Below are positions 1-8,794 of a stretch of DNA of 64,000 bases, in pieces. The position numbers and the translations under genes were made by a program. Position 1 is the first letter of the stretch. Every line of letters begins with the position of its first letter. The notes beneath the pieces are model-generated. The model did not search any database and was not told the origin of the DNA. It saw only the letters and a list, made by a program, of their open reading frames with translations. The stretch is from Paracoccaceae bacterium (GTDB lineage Bacteria > Pseudomonadota > Alphaproteobacteria > Rhodobacterales > Rhodobacteraceae): NCBI GenBank assembly GCA_902632125.1, contig CACPBQ010000001.1, positions 62,001 to 126,000 of the forward strand, written 5' to 3'.

Positions 1-854
1 TTCGTGGTGAGGATATGTTTATCATTCAATCAACATCCAACCCAGCCAACGATAATCTTATGGAGCTTCTTATTATGGCTGATGCTCTGCGTCGCTCGTC
101 GGCAAGCCGTATAACGGCCGTGATTCCTTATTTTGGCTATGCTAGGCAAGATCGGAGATCTAAGGCCAGAACTCCTATTAGTGCTAAACTTGTGGCTAAT
201 TTATTGGTAGAGGCAGGAGTGGAAAGAGTTCTGACACTTGATCTTCATGCCACACAAATACAGGGTTTTTTTGATATACCTGTCGACAATTTATATGCAG
301 CGCCGGTATTTGCTCTAGATATCATTCATCAATTTTCTGATAGGATGAGCGATTTAATGGTCGTTTCGCCAGACGTTGGCGGGGTTGCTAGAGCTAGAGA
401 ATTAGCCAAGCGGATAAATGCACCGCTCTCCATCGTCGATAAGAGAAGAGAAAGGGCAGGAGAAGTTGCTGAAATGACAATCATCGGAGATGTCAAAGGC
501 AAAAAGTGCATTATTGTTGACGATATTTGCGATACCGCCGGCACACTTTGTAAGGCCGCCGAAGTGCTTATCGAGAATGGTGCTGCCGAAGTTCATTCTT
601 ACATCACTCACGGGGTTTTGTCTGGGCCGGCTGTTGAGCGAATTAGCAACTCGGTTATGAAATCACTAGTTATAACAGACTCAATTCAAGCGACGGATCC
701 AGTAGCAAAAGCTGCAAATATTAGAATTGTTCCCACAGCTCCAATATTTGCCCAGGCTATCTTAAATATTTGGAATGGAACCTCGGTGTCATCGTTATTT
801 GAGACTGAAACGTTAGAACCAATTTATGATGGTCAACTACAGAGATTGTTATAA
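1..854 (+). CDS. prs: Ribose-phosphate pyrophosphokinase (PRPP synthetase), 5' end cut by window edge
   Basis: Makes PRPP from ribose 5-phosphate and ATP for nucleotide, histidine, tryptophan and NAD synthesis in the cytoplasm. The frame is open from base 3 (Arg-Gly-Glu-Asp before the first Met), matching the conserved N-terminal part of the family, so the true start lies upstream of the window. Visible motifs are YARQDRR, the [11 protein letters not shown] segment, [10 protein letters not shown] and the PRPP-binding loop [11 protein letters not shown]. The C-terminal end looks complete for a family of about 310-340 residues. The stop codon overlaps the stop of the convergent small gene on the minus strand by six bases. 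Confidence 0.96.
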   Translation, partial: RGEDMFIIQSTSNPANDNLMELLIMADALRRSSASRITAVIPYFGYARQDRRSKARTPISAKLVANLLVEAGVERVLTLDLHATQIQGFFDIPVDNLYAAPVFALDIIHQFSDRMSDLMVVSPDVGGVARARELAKRINAPLSIVDKRRERAGEVAEMTIIGDVKGKKCIIVDDICDTAGTLCKAAEVLIENGAAEVHSYITHGVLSGPAVERISNSVMKSLVITDSIQATDPVAKAANIRIVPTAPIFAQAILNIWNGTSVSSLFETETLEPIYDGQLQRLL

Positions 855-1013
855 AGAACTGCTCTTTTGTAAATTCTTGTCACCAAGATCTGATATCTTT
901 TGCTCTAGGCGAGTTATTCTTCGTTTCATGATGTCGTAATAGTAGGCAGTTACCAGCGCAAAAAGTAACCAAATCCAGAAAGGTGTAGAAACCGAAAAAC
1001 TCAGTATTTCCAT
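849..1013 (-). CDS. Small single-span membrane protein (54 aa), unrecognised, downstream of amtB
   Basis: This short reading frame begins [20 protein letters not shown] and runs 54 codons to a TAA. A strong GGGGG ribosome binding site lies seven bases upstream of the ATG. Residues about 8-26 form one hydrophobic segment rich in aromatic residues; the rest is charged and heptad-like ([17 protein letters not shown]), suggesting a short cytoplasmic coiled coil. It follows amtB by 77 bases on the same strand and could be the third gene of a glnK-amtB operon. No family is recognised. A membrane accessory to the ammonium channel is only an inference from position. Confidence 0.62.
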   Translation of the reverse strand: MEILSFSVSTPFWIWLLFALVTAYYYDIMKRRITRLEQKISDLGDKNLQKSSSL

Positions 1014-1039
1014 TTGTAATCCCCCTTAAAATCGAGACG

Positions 1040-1064
1040 CAGAGACCTTTTTTGAAGGTCCCTG
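1040..1064 (-). terminator. Imperfect inverted repeat between amtB and the small membrane ORF
   Basis: Bases 1040-1049 and 1055-1064 pair as a ten-position stem with one mismatch around the loop TTTTG. It lies just after the amtB stop. On the minus strand no clean T-run follows, so it may be a 3'-end stabiliser or partial terminator that lowers expression of the small downstream gene. On the plus strand a GTTTTTG follows, so it could also stop read-through from prs. Confidence 0.4.
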
Positions 1065-1090
1065 CTGTTTTTGTTAAATTAAACCTCTGT

Positions 1091-2440
1091 TTATCCTTTT
1101 GAAAATTCTGGATAAGCTTCCATACCAAGTTCAGACGTATCCAATCCAGCGACTTCCTCTTCTTCGCCAACACGTATGCCCATAGCAGATTTTAGAATGG
1201 TCCAAACGATACTCGAAGTAACTACAACAAATACCCCTACAATAATGATAGACGTAAATTGGATAAGGTATGAAGCATCACCGTTTGTTGCGGGTACGAC
1301 CATTGTTCCCCAAATACCTGCAAAAAGGTGGACTGGGATTGCACCTACCACGTCGTCGATTTTAAACTTATCTAACATTGGAACAGTAAAAACCACGATT
1401 AACCCACCTACAGCGCCGATCAGCGTTGCAGCACCTAAAGACGGTGTTAACGGTTCTGCAGTAATGGAAACTAATCCTGCTAAACAGCCATTTAGTATCA
1501 TAGTTAAATCAGGTTTTTTATAAAGAAACTGTGTTAACAACAGGGCAGCAATTGCACCACCCGCAGCAGCAGCATTGGTATTCGAAAAAATCCTGGAAAT
1601 ATCAGCTACGTCACCAACAGAACCCATCGCAAGTTGTGAACCTCCGTTAAAACCAAACCAACCCATCCATAATATAAATGTTCCTAGGGTAGCTATTGCT
1701 AAATTTGAACCTGGTATTGGAGTAACCTTGCCATCCTTGGCATATTTGCCAATACGAGGACCTAAAATTATTGCCCCCATGAGAGCGGCCCATCCACCAA
1801 CGGAGTGCACAACTGTTGAGCCTGCAAAGTCAAGAAAGCCCATCTCGTCTAAAAATCCCCCGCCCCATTTCCAACTAGCTTGGATCGGGTAAATAAGTCC
1901 AGTTAGAACAATTGTAAAAATTAAAAATGGCCACAATTTGATACGTTCTGCCAGAGCACCAGAAACAATAGATGCTGTAGCAGCACAAAACATCAATTGG
2001 AAAAAGAAGTCAGATCCAGTTGAAGCGTAACCATAATCATCCGCACCATCTGATGTAACACCGACCGCTTCCAAGATAGCCACGCCCCAGACGCCAGATA
2101 ATACACCGTTAAACAATCCTTCATCGCTCAACCACGTACCAAGCGGATACATCAAGTTATATCCTATAAGGTAATAAAAAATTGCGGCAAAAGAAAACAA
2201 ACTCATATTTTTAGTTAATTGCATTGTTACGTTTTTTGAACGAACCAAACCTGCTTCCAGCATAGTAAAACCTGCTGCCATCCAAAAAACAAGGAACCCA
2301 CCCATTAAAAACAGCAAACTGTTTAAAATGAAAAATGAGTCTGTTGGAACTGATACTGGTGCATTCTGTGCAAGTGATTGCGAAGCGGTCACTGCGAGAA
2401 GACTACCCACACTAAATATTTTTAAAAATGCTTTTTTCAT
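1091..2440 (-). CDS. amtB: Ammonium transporter, AmtB family
   Basis: Inner-membrane ammonium/ammonia channel of 449 residues. A cleavable signal peptide is seen (hydrophobic run ending SLAQ-NAP near residue 25), then about eleven membrane spans. The conserved Asp and first pore histidine are in DFAGSTVVHSVGG; the second pore histidine is in VVGAIPVHLFAGIWG. The C-terminal tail with EEEEVAGLDTSELGMEAYPEF is the cytoplasmic region that meets the PII protein in this family. An AAGGTAAG ribosome binding site precedes the ATG. It sits 17 bases behind glnK, the standard pair, so nitrogen limitation control and GlnK gating are expected. Confidence 0.97.
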   Translation of the reverse strand: MKKAFLKIFSVGSLLAVTASQSLAQNAPVSVPTDSFFILNSLLFLMGGFLVFWMAAGFTMLEAGLVRSKNVTMQLTKNMSLFSFAAIFYYLIGYNLMYPLGTWLSDEGLFNGVLSGVWGVAILEAVGVTSDGADDYGYASTGSDFFFQLMFCAATASIVSGALAERIKLWPFLIFTIVLTGLIYPIQASWKWGGGFLDEMGFLDFAGSTVVHSVGGWAALMGAIILGPRIGKYAKDGKVTPIPGSNLAIATLGTFILWMGWFGFNGGSQLAMGSVGDVADISRIFSNTNAAAAGGAIAALLLTQFLYKKPDLTMILNGCLAGLVSITAEPLTPSLGAATLIGAVGGLIVVFTVPMLDKFKIDDVVGAIPVHLFAGIWGTMVVPATNGDASYLIQFTSIIIVGVFVVVTSSIVWTILKSAMGIRVGEEEEVAGLDTSELGMEAYPEFSKG

Positions 2441-2457
2441 CGAAGACTTACCTTTTT

Positions 2458-2796
2458 TTATATTGCGTCGGCGCCGGTTTCACCGGTGCGCACACGAATG
2501 GTTTGCTGAACATCAAGGACAAAAATTTTCCCATCACCGATCTTTCCGGTATGTGCAGACGTTTTTATCGTCTCAACGACTTGATCGGTCATCGATTCCT
2601 CAACAATGATTTCTAATTTAATTTTTGGAACAAAATTTACGGCGTACTCAGCACCCCGATAAATTTCTGTATGACCTGACTGAGAACCAAAACCCTTAAT
2701 TTCAGTAACCATCATACCCTTAACACCCAACGCCGTTAACGACTCTCGAACGTCTTCCAGCTTGAATGGCTTAATAGTAGCTATGATTAAATTCAT
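2458..2796 (-). CDS. glnK: Nitrogen regulatory PII protein (GlnK/GlnB type)
   Basis: Trimeric signal protein that senses 2-oxoglutarate and ATP/ADP and, in the family, is uridylylated by GlnD. The 112-residue length is exactly typical. The T-loop is intact, with the modifiable Tyr51 in the segment HTEIYRGAEYAV, and the B-loop is TGKIGDGKIF. The usual C-terminal RVRTGETGADAI is present. Genes of this type next to amtB are normally called glnK and bind the channel to close it; glnB cannot be excluded from sequence alone. The 226-base gap upstream carries no correctly spaced sigma-54 site. Confidence 0.95.
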   Translation of the reverse strand: MNLIIATIKPFKLEDVRESLTALGVKGMMVTEIKGFGSQSGHTEIYRGAEYAVNFVPKIKLEIIVEESMTDQVVETIKTSAHTGKIGDGKIFVLDVQQTIRVRTGETGADAI

Positions 2797-3022
2797 TTAT
2801 TTTGCCTTTCGCAATTTCGCTTGTGCCGATTAAAAAAAATTCAATTATTCTCAAATGCGAAGGTTCTGAAATAAAAATAATCCAACAAAATAGTTTTTTG
2901 TGCGTATTTTTTGCGCATTTTTTTTAGTTTGATTAAAATTTAATCTATTTTTTAAATTAAAAAATTCTATTCCCACTCAACATAAAAAAAAAATAACTGT
3001 AAAAAGAAAAAAAGAGAGCAAA

Positions 3023-5173
3023 ATGGCAGGCAGTAAAAAAGAAAAACAGAAACGTAAGTCTTTGACGGCGGAAAACCGTTTTAAAAAACTATCGACAGAC
3101 TCATCTCGTAAAAAGCTTTTAAAAAACAAGAAAGCAAAACACTCCCCAAATTCAAAGCCAAACTTTTTACTTCGGGTTTTTAGAAAAATCAGAATGTTGA
3201 TTTTTAAAGTAATGTGGGGGCTTTTTTGGCGATCGAGCTTAATAGTAATCTTAGGTGTGTCGATAACAATCAGCTATTATTATTTTGGCCTAAAAGAATA
3301 TGAGATCCTTTTGGATGAGCGCTCTCGGGGGTCTGTAACACTAGAAAACAATATAGGTGAAATTTTTGCTTGGAGAGGTGATAATTTTTCAAAAAATCTT
3401 ACCGCTACTAATATTTCACCTCATTTGAGAAATGCAATATTGGCAACAGAAGACCGTAGATTTTATTCACACTTCGGTATAAGCCCCAGAGGTATCGCGA
3501 GCGCAATGTACATTAATTTAAAAGAAGGACGCGGCGCCCTATCCGGCCATGGCGGATCGACTGTCACACAGCAAACTGCAAAATTAATTTGCTTAGGCAA
3601 ACCATTTAGACAGGCCGACTGGAAAAGCGAATACGATTACGAAGCCAGTTGCAGAACGGCTTCTGTTTGGCGTAAAACAAAAGAAGCTCTTTATGCTCTA
3701 GCATTAGAATTTAAATTCTCTAAAGATGAAATTTTAACGATTTATATAAATCGTGTATTTTTAGGAGCTGGAACACGCGGTTTTGAAGCTGCTGCTCAAA
3801 GGTATTTCTCAAAGTCTGCTAAACTGGTAAATCCTTCAGAAGCCGCAATGTTGGCTGGGCTTTTAAAAGCACCTACACTCTATGCTCCCACAAATAATTT
3901 AAAACGCTCACAAGAGAGGGCTAATGTAATAATTGGCCTCATGGAAAGTCAAAAATTTCTTAGTAAAAAAGAGGCAACATATGCTCGCAACCATCCGGCA
4001 ACTTTGTCAAAACTTGCTAGGGCAAAGGCAGGAGGATATTTTGCTGACTGGGTTATGGCTAGTCTCCCTCACTATCTCACCTATAAAACAACTGAAGATG
4101 TAGTCATTAAAACAACCTTTGACCCATCTGTACAAAAAGCTGCCGAAGAAGCCATTAAAAGTGTATTTCGAAATCAAGTTGACCAACATTCTAGTGCACA
4201 AGCTGCTATCATTATTATGTCTCCAAATGGAGCGGTAAGGGCCATGGTGGGAGGTCGGGATTTGCAAGGAACTGGTCTATTTAACCGAGCAACACAGGCA
4301 TCACGGCAGACTGGATCTTTATTTAAACCTTTTGTATATGCGGCTGCGTTGGAACAGGGTTATTCCCCTACTGACTTGGTAAATGACGAACAAATTACAA
4401 TAGATTTACCAGGGTCTAGTCCTTGGAGGCCTAAAAATTATTCAAATAAATTTAAAGGACAGGTGACTCTATATAACGCATTTTCTGAGTCATTAAATAT
4501 TCCCGCGATTAAAATTTCTGAGGCCGTAGGACGTAAAAATGTATCAGATTTAGCCAAAAAATTTGAGCTATTTTCTGATCCAAATAATGGACCGGCAATA
4601 GCGCTTGGAAGTTCTGAGGCGACACTTATTGATTTAGTTGGTGCATATGCATCTATTTTAAACAGCGGCTACAAAGTAGAACCGTTTGGTTGGGAAAAGT
4701 TAGAACTTAAAAAAAATAAAAATGAGCCCCTAATGACTAAATCAGAAATAACTGACATGCAAATAATTAGCCCTGAAACTGCTAAAGGATTAATATTCAT
4801 GATGTCAGAAGTAATAAAAAATGGAACTGGGAAACGAGCACAATTTTCTGATTGGGAGTTGGCCGGAAAAACCGGAACATCGCAGGAAGCACGGGATGCA
4901 TGGTTCATAGGGTTCTCAAAAAATTATATTGCCGGTGTATGGATGGGCTATGATGATAATACGCCGCTGCGAGGGGTAACAGGAGGAGGCTTGCCAGCTG
5001 ATATCTGGCGTATCGCTATGGAAAGTATTCATTCAAATTTAAATCCAACACCTTTATTTACAGATAAACTTTACTTAACTTCTGGTTCTATGGCTCGAAG
5101 GACAGTTGGAGAATCCTTGTCTTTTGGGAGAACTTTAGGACAATTTTTCAATCGACTATTACGTTTGAATTAA
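3023..5173 (+). CDS. Class A penicillin-binding protein (glycosyltransferase/transpeptidase, PBP1 type)
   Basis: Bifunctional peptidoglycan synthase of 716 residues. The first 60 residues carry about twenty Lys/Arg and form a basic cytoplasmic tail, followed by one membrane span near 68-90. The glycosyltransferase domain shows EDRRFYSHFGI and GGSTVTQQTAKLI, then the ILTIYINRVFLGAGTRGFEAAA block. The transpeptidase domain has the SxxK motif in TGSLFKPF, SxN in FSESLN, and KTGTSQ. All catalytic signatures are intact. An insertion with two cysteines separates glycosyltransferase motifs (about residues 190-215). It is convergent with mlaC, overlapping four bases. Whether it is PBP1a or another class A member cannot be settled here. 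Confidence 0.93.
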   Translation: MAGSKKEKQKRKSLTAENRFKKLSTDSSRKKLLKNKKAKHSPNSKPNFLLRVFRKIRMLIFKVMWGLFWRSSLIVILGVSITISYYYFGLKEYEILLDERSRGSVTLENNIGEIFAWRGDNFSKNLTATNISPHLRNAILATEDRRFYSHFGISPRGIASAMYINLKEGRGALSGHGGSTVTQQTAKLICLGKPFRQADWKSEYDYEASCRTASVWRKTKEALYALALEFKFSKDEILTIYINRVFLGAGTRGFEAAAQRYFSKSAKLVNPSEAAMLAGLLKAPTLYAPTNNLKRSQERANVIIGLMESQKFLSKKEATYARNHPATLSKLARAKAGGYFADWVMASLPHYLTYKTTEDVVIKTTFDPSVQKAAEEAIKSVFRNQVDQHSSAQAAIIIMSPNGAVRAMVGGRDLQGTGLFNRATQASRQTGSLFKPFVYAAALEQGYSPTDLVNDEQITIDLPGSSPWRPKNYSNKFKGQVTLYNAFSESLNIPAIKISEAVGRKNVSDLAKKFELFSDPNNGPAIALGSSEATLIDLVGAYASILNSGYKVEPFGWEKLELKKNKNEPLMTKSEITDMQIISPETAKGLIFMMSEVIKNGTGKRAQFSDWELAGKTGTSQEARDAWFIGFSKNYIAGVWMGYDDNTPLRGVTGGGLPADIWRIAMESIHSNLNPTPLFTDKLYLTSGSMARRTVGESLSFGRTLGQFFNRLLRLN

Positions 5174-5775
5174 ATCGATTTTTCCAAGTCTTTCATTACT
5201 TTTTCGACGTCACCGCGGCGTTTATCTAACATGGCACCTATTTCAGTCCTTTCAGATAAAAGCATGTTGATACCTTCTATAAACATATTAAAAAAAAGTA
5301 ATTTTCCAGATTTGTTTGATACTAAAAAAGAAACTGTAAATGGCTCCCACCCCTTAAGATGTGCCAAAGTTTCTACCTCAAAAAAACTTTTAATTGGACG
5401 TGATCTTTGAACAACAATTTTACCCCCAATAAACTCTCTAAATCGGCGCCCATATTTATGAGAGACATAAACAGAATAAATTTTTGTAAATCTTTCCATT
5501 TGAGATTTTGAAAGAGCTCTCGCATCATTTCCGAGAGCATAACGAGCAATCGTTGGAACATCAGCATAAGACCTAAAAATCTCTTCAAATTGCCCAACCA
5601 TAACAGCCTCTGAATTACCAGATGAAATAACTGCATTAATGTCAGCTACCAATTTCCCGACCAAAATTTCTGCATCTTTTGCACTTGCCGCTAATCCAAA
5701 AGAAGCTGCCCCTGTGAAAGCCACTGCTGCTGAAGAAAATACAAATTGCCTTCGTTTAATTAAATACTTACTCAT
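5170..5775 (-). CDS. mlaC: MlaC-type periplasmic phospholipid-binding protein
   Basis: Shuttles phospholipids between the outer-membrane MlaA complex and the inner-membrane MlaFEDB transporter. The 201-residue protein matches the Ttg2D/MlaC family, with the characteristic ARYALGNDARALSKSQMERF region and the C-terminal GINMLLSERTEIGAML. The N terminus has KRRQFVFSS followed by an Ala-rich hydrophobic stretch, a plausible twin-arginine signal. The start overlaps the mlaA stop by eight bases, so the two genes are translationally linked. mlaFED are not in the window. Confidence 0.9.
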   Translation of the reverse strand: MSKYLIKRRQFVFSSAAVAFTGAASFGLAASAKDAEILVGKLVADINAVISSGNSEAVMVGQFEEIFRSYADVPTIARYALGNDARALSKSQMERFTKIYSVYVSHKYGRRFREFIGGKIVVQRSRPIKSFFEVETLAHLKGWEPFTVSFLVSNKSGKLLFFNMFIEGINMLLSERTEIGAMLDKRRGDVEKVMKDLEKSI

Positions 5776-6505
5776 TGAACTCCTCGTAAGGGTCAGAGTA
5801 CACTTCGGAAATTTCTGGATTAAGGCGAAAGCGACGGCCCTGAAGGTATGCTAATTTAGTCTGCGCGTAACTGTCCGCGCTCTCATATAAAACACTGTCA
5901 ATCGTAGAACCCAGTGCTACTCTATTTCCTAATATATTTCCAATATTAGCTGTTGATCGTAAACGAGATTGCCAGGGGTCAAAAACAAAACCCACCGGGT
6001 CTAACAGCAAATCAGCGACTTTTCCTATGGCATCTCGCTCTGTTGATGGACCCAGAAAAATGATCTCGACATAGTCTCCTTCTGCTACTCCCCATCGGTG
6101 CAGGGTTTCACCAAAATCTGTTCCCCGGGCTTTCAACCCTAATTTCTCAGATGGATCAAAGATGCCAGCAATACCCACCGTAGAATTAATTACAAATTGA
6201 CCAGTGGTTTTGCTTGCGTTTCCAAGATCACCTTGAAGAGTGTAATTTATTAAATCGTTCGGCAAACCCCAGTTTTCTGAAAAGTTTGAGATAACTGACC
6301 TAGGTTTTTGACCCAAGGCATTAGCATATGCCTTAGATGCTGGCCTCAAAACTTTTTTATCAATTACCTTATTTAGCTCATGACTTTTTCTATTGACGTT
6401 CTCATAAGGATCTTCATAGCTACCCAATTTGAAGCCAGTGGAGCAGGCCGATAAAACAAAGAGTGGTACAACGAAAAAAAATGTCAGTTTGTACAAATTT
6501 CTCAT
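5768..6505 (-). CDS. mlaA: MlaA (VacJ) outer-membrane lipoprotein
   Basis: Outer-membrane component that removes mislocalised phospholipids from the outer leaflet. The 245-residue protein has a lipoprotein signal with lipobox LSAC at Cys21. Family hallmarks follow: DPYENVNRKSHELN, GLPNDLINYTLQGDL, NSTVGIAGIFDPS, TDFGETLHRWGV and FLGPSTERD. It is first in a two-gene operon with mlaC. Divergent from the RidA gene across a 210-base AT-rich gap. Confidence 0.95.
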   Translation of the reverse strand: MRNLYKLTFFFVVPLFVLSACSTGFKLGSYEDPYENVNRKSHELNKVIDKKVLRPASKAYANALGQKPRSVISNFSENWGLPNDLINYTLQGDLGNASKTTGQFVINSTVGIAGIFDPSEKLGLKARGTDFGETLHRWGVAEGDYVEIIFLGPSTERDAIGKVADLLLDPVGFVFDPWQSRLRSTANIGNILGNRVALGSTIDSVLYESADSYAQTKLAYLQGRRFRLNPEISEVYSDPYEEFNE

Positions 6506-6715
6506 ACTTGATCATATACACCCTTAAGCGCTATAGTCCAGCGCCTAAGAATGATTTGAAGTGACGATTTCCATTTAAATCTATATCAAAATTTTCTCGA
6601 GTAATTATCCTAAAATTTACTGTCTTTTGAAATAAAATTTGAAAACCGTTATTTTTTTCTGCTACTGTTTGAGTTATGATCAATTTCATATTTAACGCAC
6701 AAGGATAGGATTGAA

Positions 6716-7180
6716 ATGATGGGCATCTATGAAAAAAAATTAGCTGATGTTGGAATAACATTACCAGACGCCCCCGCTCCTGCTGCTAATTATGTGCCAT
6801 TTGTCCTAATCAGAAATGTACTTTATGTTTCTGGACAAATCTCCCAGAATGACGGCGGGCTTATTCTAGGAAAACTCGGTGAAAATATGACAACAGATCA
6901 AGGCGCTGAAGCTGCAAAATTTTGTGCCATAAATCTTTTAGCCCAGGTTAAATCTGCTTGCGATGGAGATCTTGATAAGTTGAAAAGAGTAATTAAACTA
7001 ACAGGCTTTGTAAATTCCACTCCTGACTTTACGCAACAACCCCAAGTTATTAACGGAGCTTCAGATCTTCTCGGAAATGTGCTTGGCGACGTAGGCAAAC
7101 ATGCGCGAGTTGCAGTTTCTGCAAATTCATTACCGCTTGGTGTGGCGGTCGAAATAGACGGTATCTTTGAAATAGCATAA
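6716..7180 (+). CDS. RidA/YjgF-family protein (154 aa)
   Basis: Member of the Rid superfamily, whose best-studied proteins hydrolyse reactive enamine/imine intermediates from PLP enzymes. The longer, about 154-residue variant is seen: LYVSGQISQNDGG, TTDQGAEAAKFCAINLLAQVK, and the C-terminal ARVAVSANSLPLGVAVEID. The RidA arginine appears as HARVAV. A second in-frame ATG directly follows the first; AGGATAGGA upstream serves either. Substrate is not predictable. In related Rhodobacterales this gene type usually neighbours the DUF482 acetyltransferase, as here. Confidence 0.88.
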   Translation: MMGIYEKKLADVGITLPDAPAPAANYVPFVLIRNVLYVSGQISQNDGGLILGKLGENMTTDQGAEAAKFCAINLLAQVKSACDGDLDKLKRVIKLTGFVNSTPDFTQQPQVINGASDLLGNVLGDVGKHARVAVSANSLPLGVAVEIDGIFEIA

Positions 7181-7341
7181 TAAATAAAAATGCTTAAATC
7201 TGAGTTACTAGAAAGACAGCTTAAGATCCTTATTTCTTAGAAGAACGATAGAGTTCCTGATAAAAATTTTGCAACCGCTTCTTCGCACACTACCTCAACA
7301 ATTAACTTTTTAAGTAAAAATTTGCAGTAAGCTCATAATAT

Positions 7342-8529
7342 ATGACAGAAGATTCTATTAAAATAAAAATTATAAATTCCATCTCCAAATTGACTCGTAA
7401 TGAATGGGATGGATGTGCGGCATTTCACTTAGATAGTGGTTTAAAAAGGCCAGTAGACCCTTTTACATGTTATGATTTTTTATGTTCCTTAGAAAGAAGT
7501 GGATCAGTTGGAGAAGGTACCGGTTGGATACCTTATCATATAACAGCAACTAAACAGAACAAAGTAATTGGTGCAGTACCGCTTTATTTAAAAACTAACT
7601 CACAAGGCGAATATATATTTGATCACAATTGGGCACAAGCCTACGAACGTGCTGGAGGTCGTTACTATCCAAAGCTCCAGATGTCAGTACCTTTTACGCC
7701 TGTGACTGGACGTCGGCTTTTAGTTTCAAAAAATGCTCCTAGTCATACAGCTTCGTTATTACTACAAAGTGCTATAGGATTGTGTAAAGAGAATAAATTA
7801 TCGAGTCTCCACACGACTTTCTGTAGCAAAGAAGAATTTAACCTTGGGCAAGAACTTGGCATGCTGGGCCGAGTTTCACAACAATTCCATTGGGTGAATG
7901 ATGAATATGCAAATTTTGATGACTTTTTAAATGCATTGTCCTCTCGCAAACGAAAAAACATAAGAAAAGAACGCGCTAAAGCAAATAATTTTGGTGGTCA
8001 GATAGAAATTTTAACTGGTTCAGAAATTAAAAGAGAGCATTGGAGTTATATTTGGGAATTCTATCAAAATACCGGTGCTAAGAAGTGGGGAATACCATAT
8101 TTGACACGACAATTTTTTGATGAAATTCACGAAACTATGCGCTCTAACATCCTTCTTATATTAGCAAAAAAAGAAGAAAAATATATTGCAGGCGCTCTGA
8201 ATTTTATCGGCTCCGATACCCTGTTTGGCCGATACTGGGGATGTATAGAAGATCATCCATTTCTACATTTTGAAATTTGTTATTATAGAGCTATTGAATT
8301 CGCTATATCGCAAGGCCTGAAAAAAGTTGAAGCTGGAGCACAAGGTGAGCATAAACTCGCGCGAGGTTATATTCCAACAGAAACATTTTCTCTGCACTGG
8401 ATAGGTGAGAAAAGGTTTAGAATGGCAGTTGAAGACTATTTGATTTCAGAAAAAGACGCTGTAAAACAAGATATAAAAATATTATCTCATTTTGCGCCGT
8501 TTAAAAAAGGAGATGACAAAAATGCTTGA
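7342..8529 (+). CDS. DUF482/COG3146 GNAT-fold protein, FemAB-like acyltransferase
   Basis: A 395-residue protein of the DUF482 family, sometimes labelled peptidogalycan biosynthesis or FemAB-like because of a GNAT-type fold; no reaction is established. Conserved segments seen are NWAQAYERAGGRYYPKLQ, PFTPVTGRRLL, SSRKRKNIRKERAKA, TGAKKWGIPYLTRQFFDEI, RYWGCIEDHPFLHFEICYY and EAGAQGEHKLARGYIP. No signal peptide or membrane span is seen. It starts 161 bases after the RidA gene and overlaps the start of the pterin dehydratase gene. Many relatives have a glycerophosphodiester phosphodiesterase gene in the gap; none is present here. Confidence 0.85.
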   Translation: MTEDSIKIKIINSISKLTRNEWDGCAAFHLDSGLKRPVDPFTCYDFLCSLERSGSVGEGTGWIPYHITATKQNKVIGAVPLYLKTNSQGEYIFDHNWAQAYERAGGRYYPKLQMSVPFTPVTGRRLLVSKNAPSHTASLLLQSAIGLCKENKLSSLHTTFCSKEEFNLGQELGMLGRVSQQFHWVNDEYANFDDFLNALSSRKRKNIRKERAKANNFGGQIEILTGSEIKREHWSYIWEFYQNTGAKKWGIPYLTRQFFDEIHETMRSNILLILAKKEEKYIAGALNFIGSDTLFGRYWGCIEDHPFLHFEICYYRAIEFAISQGLKKVEAGAQGEHKLARGYIPTETFSLHWIGEKRFRMAVEDYLISEKDAVKQDIKILSHFAPFKKGDDKNA

Positions 8530-8794
8530 AAATTTAGATGCGCTAACGAAAAATGGATGGGAGAAAAGCAACGACGGTTTGGCGATAAAGAAATCTTTTG
8601 TTTTTCCAAATTTTATTGAAGCTCTGGGCTGGATGGTCAAAGCTGGAGTTTGGGCTGAGAAATATAATCATCATCCAGAGTGGGTTAATGTATACAAGAC
8701 TGTAAATGTTTTGCTAACTACGCATGATAAAGGACGCATCACAAGTTTAGATGTCAAATTAGCTGAACAGATGGATAAACTTTATGAATCCTGA
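8522..8794 (+). CDS. 4a-hydroxytetrahydrobiopterin dehydratase (pterin carbinolamine dehydratase)
   Basis: Dehydrates 4a-hydroxy-tetrahydropterin, recycling the cofactor of aromatic amino acid hydroxylases; small cytoplasmic enzyme. The signature EKYNHHPEW followed by NVYKTVNVLLTTHD is intact. I place the start at the ATG preceded nine bases upstream by GGAG, giving 90 residues. ATGs farther upstream at 8513 and 8492 would extend it, but the ribosome binding site lies between them. It overlaps the end of the DUF482 gene by eight bases and the convergent peroxiredoxin gene by 13. No phenylalanine hydroxylase gene is in the window. Confidence 0.92.
   Translation: MLENLDALTKNGWEKSNDGLAIKKSFVFPNFIEALGWMVKAGVWAEKYNHHPEWVNVYKTVNVLLTTHDKGRITSLDVKLAEQMDKLYES

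Noticed and set aside
880-1173. Minus-strand 97-codon frame overlapping the amtB end
   Set aside because: It runs through the amtB 3' end and hairpin without a ribosome binding site; the 54-codon frame at 849-1013 has a strong one and a sensible membrane profile.
2811-2828. Possible sigma-54 promoter upstream of glnK (GGCAC and TTGC on the minus strand)
   Set aside because: The GG and GC pairs are separated by 13 bases instead of the required 10, so it does not fit the -24/-12 consensus.
6527-6549. Inverted repeat AAGCGCT/AGCGCCT upstream of mlaA
   Set aside because: Seven positions with a mismatch, between divergent genes and matching no operator I know; it may be chance.
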